Below, one piece after another: positions 60,805 to 64,000 of a DNA stretch of 64,000 bases; position 1 is the first letter of the stretch; each line of letters opens with the position of its first letter. The stretch comes from Teichococcus aerophilus (GTDB taxonomy: Bacteria > Pseudomonadota > Alphaproteobacteria > Acetobacterales > Acetobacteraceae): NCBI RefSeq assembly GCF_014490485.1, contig NZ_JACTVA010000001.1, forward strand, positions 1 to 64,000. Direction: 5' to 3'. Position numbers and translations under genes: made by a program. The notes beneath the pieces were generated by a model, which ran no database searches, had not been told where the DNA came from, and saw nothing but the letters and a program-made list of their open reading frames with translations.

Positions 60805-62765
60805 TGCGCACCAATCCCGTCATGCTGCAGGTGCTGCGCAACCACGCGCGCGCCGCCGCCGAGAGCATGGCCACCACGCTCTACCGCACCGCCCACTCCA
60901 CCTTCGTGAAGGAGACGGAGGACTTCACGATCCAGCTGCTGGACGCCGAGGGCAAGTCCTGCGCCGTGCCGGTGGACCTGGGCGCCACCTGGTACCCGGG
61001 GCTCGACTACGGCCGCGCGCTGCCGCTGGTGCAGGGCGGCTACCAGCCCGGTGACATCGCCATGACCAACGATCCCTATTCCGGCTTCCTCGCCACCCAT
61101 TCGCCCGACATCGTCATGTGGAAGCCGGTGTTCCACGAGGGGCGGATCATCGCCTATGCGGGCGGGCACATCCACAACGTCGATGTCGGCGGCGCGGTGC
61201 CGGCCAGCCTGTCGCGCACCCTGACCGAGGTGCACCAGGAAGGCATCCGCATCCCGCCCGCCAAGCTCTACCGCGAAGGCGTGCTGGACGAGGGGCTGGT
61301 GCGCGTGATGCTCGCCAACGTGCGGGTGCCCGACCAGAACTGGGGCGACCTGAAGGCGCTGGTCGCCGCCGTCAACACCGGGGAGCGCCGCGTGCTGGAC
61401 CTGGTGCGACGCTTCGGCGTCGACACGGTGGTGGACGGGCTGGCCGACCTGCTGGACTACGCCGAGGCGCAGGCGCGCGCCGTGCTGGCCGGCATCCCCG
61501 ACGGCGACTACGACTTCACCGAATACGCCGACGAGGACGCGGCTGGCGGCAACCCGCTGCGCCTGTGCCTGCGCCTCTCCATCCGGGGCGATTCGGCCGA
61601 TCTCGACTTCGCGGGCACCGACCCGCAGACGCTGTCCTCCCTCAACGTGCCGACCGGCGGGCACCCGCGCCACTCGCTGCTGCTGGTCGGCGCCTACTAC
61701 GTGCTGTCCGCGCTTCATCCCGGCATCACGCTGAACTTCGGCACCACCCGCGCCTTCACCTGCCACGTGCCGGAAGGCAGCGTGCTGAACCCGCGCTTCC
61801 CCGCCGCCGTCGGCATGCGCAGCCTCACCTGCGGGCGGCTGCGCAGCCTGATCTTCGGCGCCTTCGCCCGCGCGGCGCCGGACCGGCTGCCGGCCGCGCC
61901 CGCCGGCGCCACCTGCATCGTCAACATGGCGGCGGAGAACCCGCGCACCGGCCAGCGCAGCATCTCCGCCATCGCGCCCATCGTCGGCGGCGGCGGCGGC
62001 ATGCCGCACCGGGACGGCACCGATGGCTCCGGCGCCGACGCCGCCTACCTGAAGAACAGCCCGATCGAGATCACGGAATCCGAGGCGCCGGTCCGCATCC
62101 TGCGCTACGGCCTGATGCCGGATACCGGCGGCCCCGGCGCGCATCGCGGCGGCATGGCGCAGGTGATGGAGTTCCGCACCACCGCGCCGGATGCCTTCGT
62201 CACCGCGCGCAACCGCGACCGCTCGCTGTTCCAGCCCTGGGGCATCGGTGGCGGGCAGCCCGGCGCCGCCGGCTCCTTCACCCTCAACCCCGGCACCGCG
62301 GGGGAGCAGGACCTCGGCAACACCGACGCTCTGCGCCTGACCGCCGCCGATACGCTACGCATCGTCTCCCCCGCCGGCGGCGGCCGCGGCGACCCCTTCA
62401 CCCGCGACCCGGCCGCCGTGCTGCGCGACCACCGCGCCGGTCTGGTCTCCACCGCGGGCGCCGCCCGCGACTACGGCGTGGCGATCGTGCAGGACGCGGT
62501 GGATGAGGCGGCCACCGCAAACCTCCGCGCCGGCCGGGTGGCGCCCCCCGCCTTCACCCCCGGCGCCTTCCGCGTCGCGCACGAGGCGCGCTGGACCCCC
62601 GCCGCCTACGCCGCCATGCACGAGGGGCTGGCGACTCTGCCGCCTGGATGGCGCCCCGCCATGAAGGCGACGCTCTTCGCCGCCGTTCGCGCGGCGCCGG
62701 AGGAGGCGGCGGAGGCGGTGATCCGGCGGATTCTCGCGGGGGAGCAGGCCCTGGCGGCGGAGTAG
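60804..62765 (+). CDS. Hydantoinase/oxoprolinase family protein, subunit B
   Basis: A 653-residue HyuB-type subunit and partner of 58768-60804. The start RTNPVMLQVLRNHARAAAES with MATTLYRTAHSTFVKETEDF matches the HyuB N terminus, and AGGHIHNVDVGGAVPASLSR plus MTNDPYSGFLATHSPD carry the conserved acid and His residues. TDGSGADAAYLKNSPIEITE is present near the middle. The start codon shares one base with the A-subunit stop. A hairpin repeat (copy D) lies 20 bases after its stop. Length is at the upper end for the family (some are near 520-600), because of a C-terminal region that continues beyond GRGDPFTRDP. Confidence 0.92.
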   Translation: MRTNPVMLQVLRNHARAAAESMATTLYRTAHSTFVKETEDFTIQLLDAEGKSCAVPVDLGATWYPGLDYGRALPLVQGGYQPGDIAMTNDPYSGFLATHSPDIVMWKPVFHEGRIIAYAGGHIHNVDVGGAVPASLSRTLTEVHQEGIRIPPAKLYREGVLDEGLVRVMLANVRVPDQNWGDLKALVAAVNTGERRVLDLVRRFGVDTVVDGLADLLDYAEAQARAVLAGIPDGDYDFTEYADEDAAGGNPLRLCLRLSIRGDSADLDFAGTDPQTLSSLNVPTGGHPRHSLLLVGAYYVLSALHPGITLNFGTTRAFTCHVPEGSVLNPRFPAAVGMRSLTCGRLRSLIFGAFARAAPDRLPAAPAGATCIVNMAAENPRTGQRSISAIAPIVGGGGGMPHRDGTDGSGADAAYLKNSPIEITESEAPVRILRYGLMPDTGGPGAHRGGMAQVMEFRTTAPDAFVTARNRDRSLFQPWGIGGGQPGAAGSFTLNPGTAGEQDLGNTDALRLTAADTLRIVSPAGGGRGDPFTRDPAAVLRDHRAGLVSTAGAARDYGVAIVQDAVDEAATANLRAGRVAPPAFTPGAFRVAHEARWTPAAYAAMHEGLATLPPGWRPAMKATLFAAVRAAPEEAAEAVIRRILAGEQALAAE

Positions 62766-62785
62766 GGGGGCGTCCCCCAGGCTAG

Positions 62786-62834
62786 CGGGGGAAAGGTCAG
62801 GGGATGAATTCCCCTGAGACCCCTTCTTTTTTCC
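62786..62834 (+). repeat. Hairpin repeat family, copy D
   Basis: TCAGGGGA (62797-62804) and TCCCCTGA (62810-62817) form an 8-bp stem with loop TGAAT, followed by GACCCCTTC and six T (62827-62832). It starts 20 bases after the HyuB stop in terminator orientation. The stem differs from copy B by paired changes, so the structure is kept. Confidence 0.75.
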
Positions 62835-62945
62835 GATGAGTTCTTGGGCGTGCGGGCGGTTCGGTGTCGCGTCACTCATCGGCAACAGCGTCGTTACCCC
62901 AGCCGGTGGCGCTAGCGTGCCCGACGCGCCCGCAACAAAGATCAA

Positions 62946-62987
62946 ATAGAAGATGGAGTTCGGGGAATTCTTTCCCCGACCTTCCCG
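62946..62987 (-). repeat. Hairpin repeat family, copy E
   Basis: On the minus strand TCGGGGAA and TTCCCCGA form an 8-bp stem with loop AGAA (plus strand 62960-62967 and 62972-62979), followed by ACTCCATCTTC. It is inverted relative to copy D, with about 115 bases between, and lies 29 bases upstream of the FAD oxidoreductase start. Confidence 0.7.
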
Positions 62988-63015
62988 CAACATCCCAGGA
63001 CAGGCGCCCCACCCG

Positions 63016-64000
63016 ATGAGCATCTTCACGGAGGATTTCTCGACCGACCCCTGGTGGTGGCAGGGTTTTCGTCCCCCCGAGGCGACGGGTGAACTGCCCG
63101 CCCGGGTCGGCACGCTGGTGATCGGCGCCGGCTATGCCGGCACCGCCTGCGCCCTGCGCCTGGCCGAGGCGGGGGAGGAGGTGCTGGTGGTCGAGGCCGG
63201 CGCGCTGGGCCAGGGGGCCAGCACGCGCTCGGGCGGGCAGGTCTCGGGTGGGGTCAATGTCGGCAAGGGGGCGTCGCGCAAGCCGGTGCCGGGGCACCGC
63301 AAGGCGGCGCTGCTACGGGACGCGGCGGCCGGGTTCACGCTGTTCGAGACGCTGCTGGAGCGGCACCAGATCCGCTGCGGCTACCACCGCACCGGCCGCA
63401 TCAACGGTTTCTGGACGCCGGCCCACGCCGCCGGCTGGGCCGCCCGCCTGCCGGAGCTGAACGAGCACGCGCGCAGCGACGCCCGGCTGCTGGACCGGGA
63501 GGAAGCGGCGGCGGATCTCGGCACTCGGTTCTACCATGGCGGCGTGCTGATCAACCGTGCCGGGCACATCCAGCCGGCGGAATTCTTCGGCGGGCTGCTG
63601 GCGGCGGCGATGCGGGCGGGCGCGTGCTTCGCGGGCGGCACGCCGGTGCTGCGGGTGCAGCGGCTGCCCGGCGGCTACCGGGTGGAGACGCCGCGCGGCA
63701 CCGTGCAGGCGGCGCGTGTGGTCTTCGCCACCAATGCCTATACCGGCGCGGCCGCGCGCGGGCTGGCGCCGGAGCTGCGGCGCAGCCTGGTGCCGGTGAC
63801 CACCCACATGATCGCCACGGAGGAACTGCCGGAGGCACTGGCGCGAACCGTGCTGCCGGCCAACCGCGGCGTGTCCGAGACGCGGCGGGTGATCAGCCAC
63901 TACCGGTTGTCGCCGGACGGGCGGCGGCTGCTATTCGGCGGCCGCGCCTCGTTCTTTCCGCTGGAGGAGCGGCGGACGGCGGCGCTGCTGCACCGGGCCA
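63016..64000 (+). CDS. FAD-dependent amine oxidoreductase, 5' part
   Basis: The first 328 codons of an FAD-dependent oxidoreductase that runs off the window edge. It opens MSIFTEDFSTDPWWWQGFRP, then VGTLVIGAGYAGTACALRLA (Rossmann GxGxxG) with the acidic end VLVVEAGALGQGASTRSGGQ, and later VVFATNAYTG near residue 238. The DPWWW start and the GASTRSGGQVSGG motif resemble gamma-glutamylputrescine oxidoreductase (PuuB) and glycine/D-amino acid oxidase (DadA-like) proteins. Following the HyuAB genes it may oxidise a released amino acid or amine. The start has no strong ribosome site. Whether it is co-transcribed with hyuAB across the repeat pair is uncertain. Confidence 0.85.
   Translation, partial: MSIFTEDFSTDPWWWQGFRPPEATGELPARVGTLVIGAGYAGTACALRLAEAGEEVLVVEAGALGQGASTRSGGQVSGGVNVGKGASRKPVPGHRKAALLRDAAAGFTLFETLLERHQIRCGYHRTGRINGFWTPAHAAGWAARLPELNEHARSDARLLDREEAAADLGTRFYHGGVLINRAGHIQPAEFFGGLLAAAMRAGACFAGGTPVLRVQRLPGGYRVETPRGTVQAARVVFATNAYTGAAARGLAPELRRSLVPVTTHMIATEELPEALARTVLPANRGVSETRRVISHYRLSPDGRRLLFGGRASFFPLEERRTAALLHRA

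Noticed and set aside
1-64000. CRISPR arrays, insertion sequences or prophage genes
   Set aside because: No regularly spaced direct repeats, no transposase or integrase motif and no phage structural genes were seen.

Overview
The window is GC-rich, densely coded bacterial DNA. Solute-receptor (Bug/TctC) genes, NtaA-type flavin monooxygenases, Tat-like signal peptides and peptide-type ABC importers, together with codon use, point to an environmental alphaproteobacterium of the Acetobacteraceae (Roseomonas-like). That placement is inference; no rRNA or tRNA gene is present to test it. The content is a run of catabolic and transport operons, an envelope-protein region and signalling genes. No CRISPR array, intact insertion sequence or prophage was seen.

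Layout. 1-3615: end of a peptide-type ABC importer (ATPase tail, two permeases, binding protein). 3892-7624: LysR regulator divergent from an SDR and a Rossmann reductase, then a D-2-hydroxyacid dehydrogenase. 7734-15144: two Bug receptors and an acyl-CoA catabolism operon (SDR, Bug, enoyl-CoA hydratase, two hot-dog dehydratase-like proteins) beside a LysR gene and a family III CoA-transferase. 15326-18424: two secreted DUF1254 proteins and a coupled small ORF. 18757-22629: large PAS histidine kinase divergent from its LuxR-type response regulator. 22821-33060: envelope region with an OmpA-like porin, a SphA-like outer membrane protein, a tightly overlapped set (Rap1a-like, glycine-zipper lipoprotein, DUF2092, Gly/His-rich protein), a lipoprotein hydrolase, a third DUF1254 protein and a fasciclin protein. 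33425-43833: IclR regulator and a three-monooxygenase operon with its own complete ABC importer. 44125-46078: MFS exporter and TetR pair sharing two operator-like repeats. 46557-52430: ICMT-like methyltransferase, GGDEF-EAL protein, OmpW-like protein, FeeM-like N-acyl amino acid synthase, small ORF and YetF-like protein. 52575-57487: PaoABC-like periplasmic molybdenum aldehyde oxidoreductase with a Tat-type amidohydrolase, divergent from a LysR regulator. 58768-64000: hydantoinase/oxoprolinase A and B, then the start of a FAD amine oxidoreductase.

Functionally, most operons pair an uptake system with oxidative or CoA-dependent enzymes under a nearby LysR, IclR or TetR regulator, as expected of a soil or water heterotroph using organic acids, amines, aldehydes and possibly sulfonates or chelators.

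The most unusual non-coding signal is a small family of hairpin repeats (conserved NGAA-type loop, covarying stem, then C-rich and T-rich tract). They occur as inverted pairs about 115-140 bases apart at 13.7-13.9 kb and 62.8-63.0 kb, with a single clear copy at 8.9 kb whose partner may have been absorbed into the 3' end of a LysR gene. Other leads are a FeeM-like synthase near c-di-GMP enzymes, the overlapped envelope gene set, and an ATGA-coupled 58-residue ORF.
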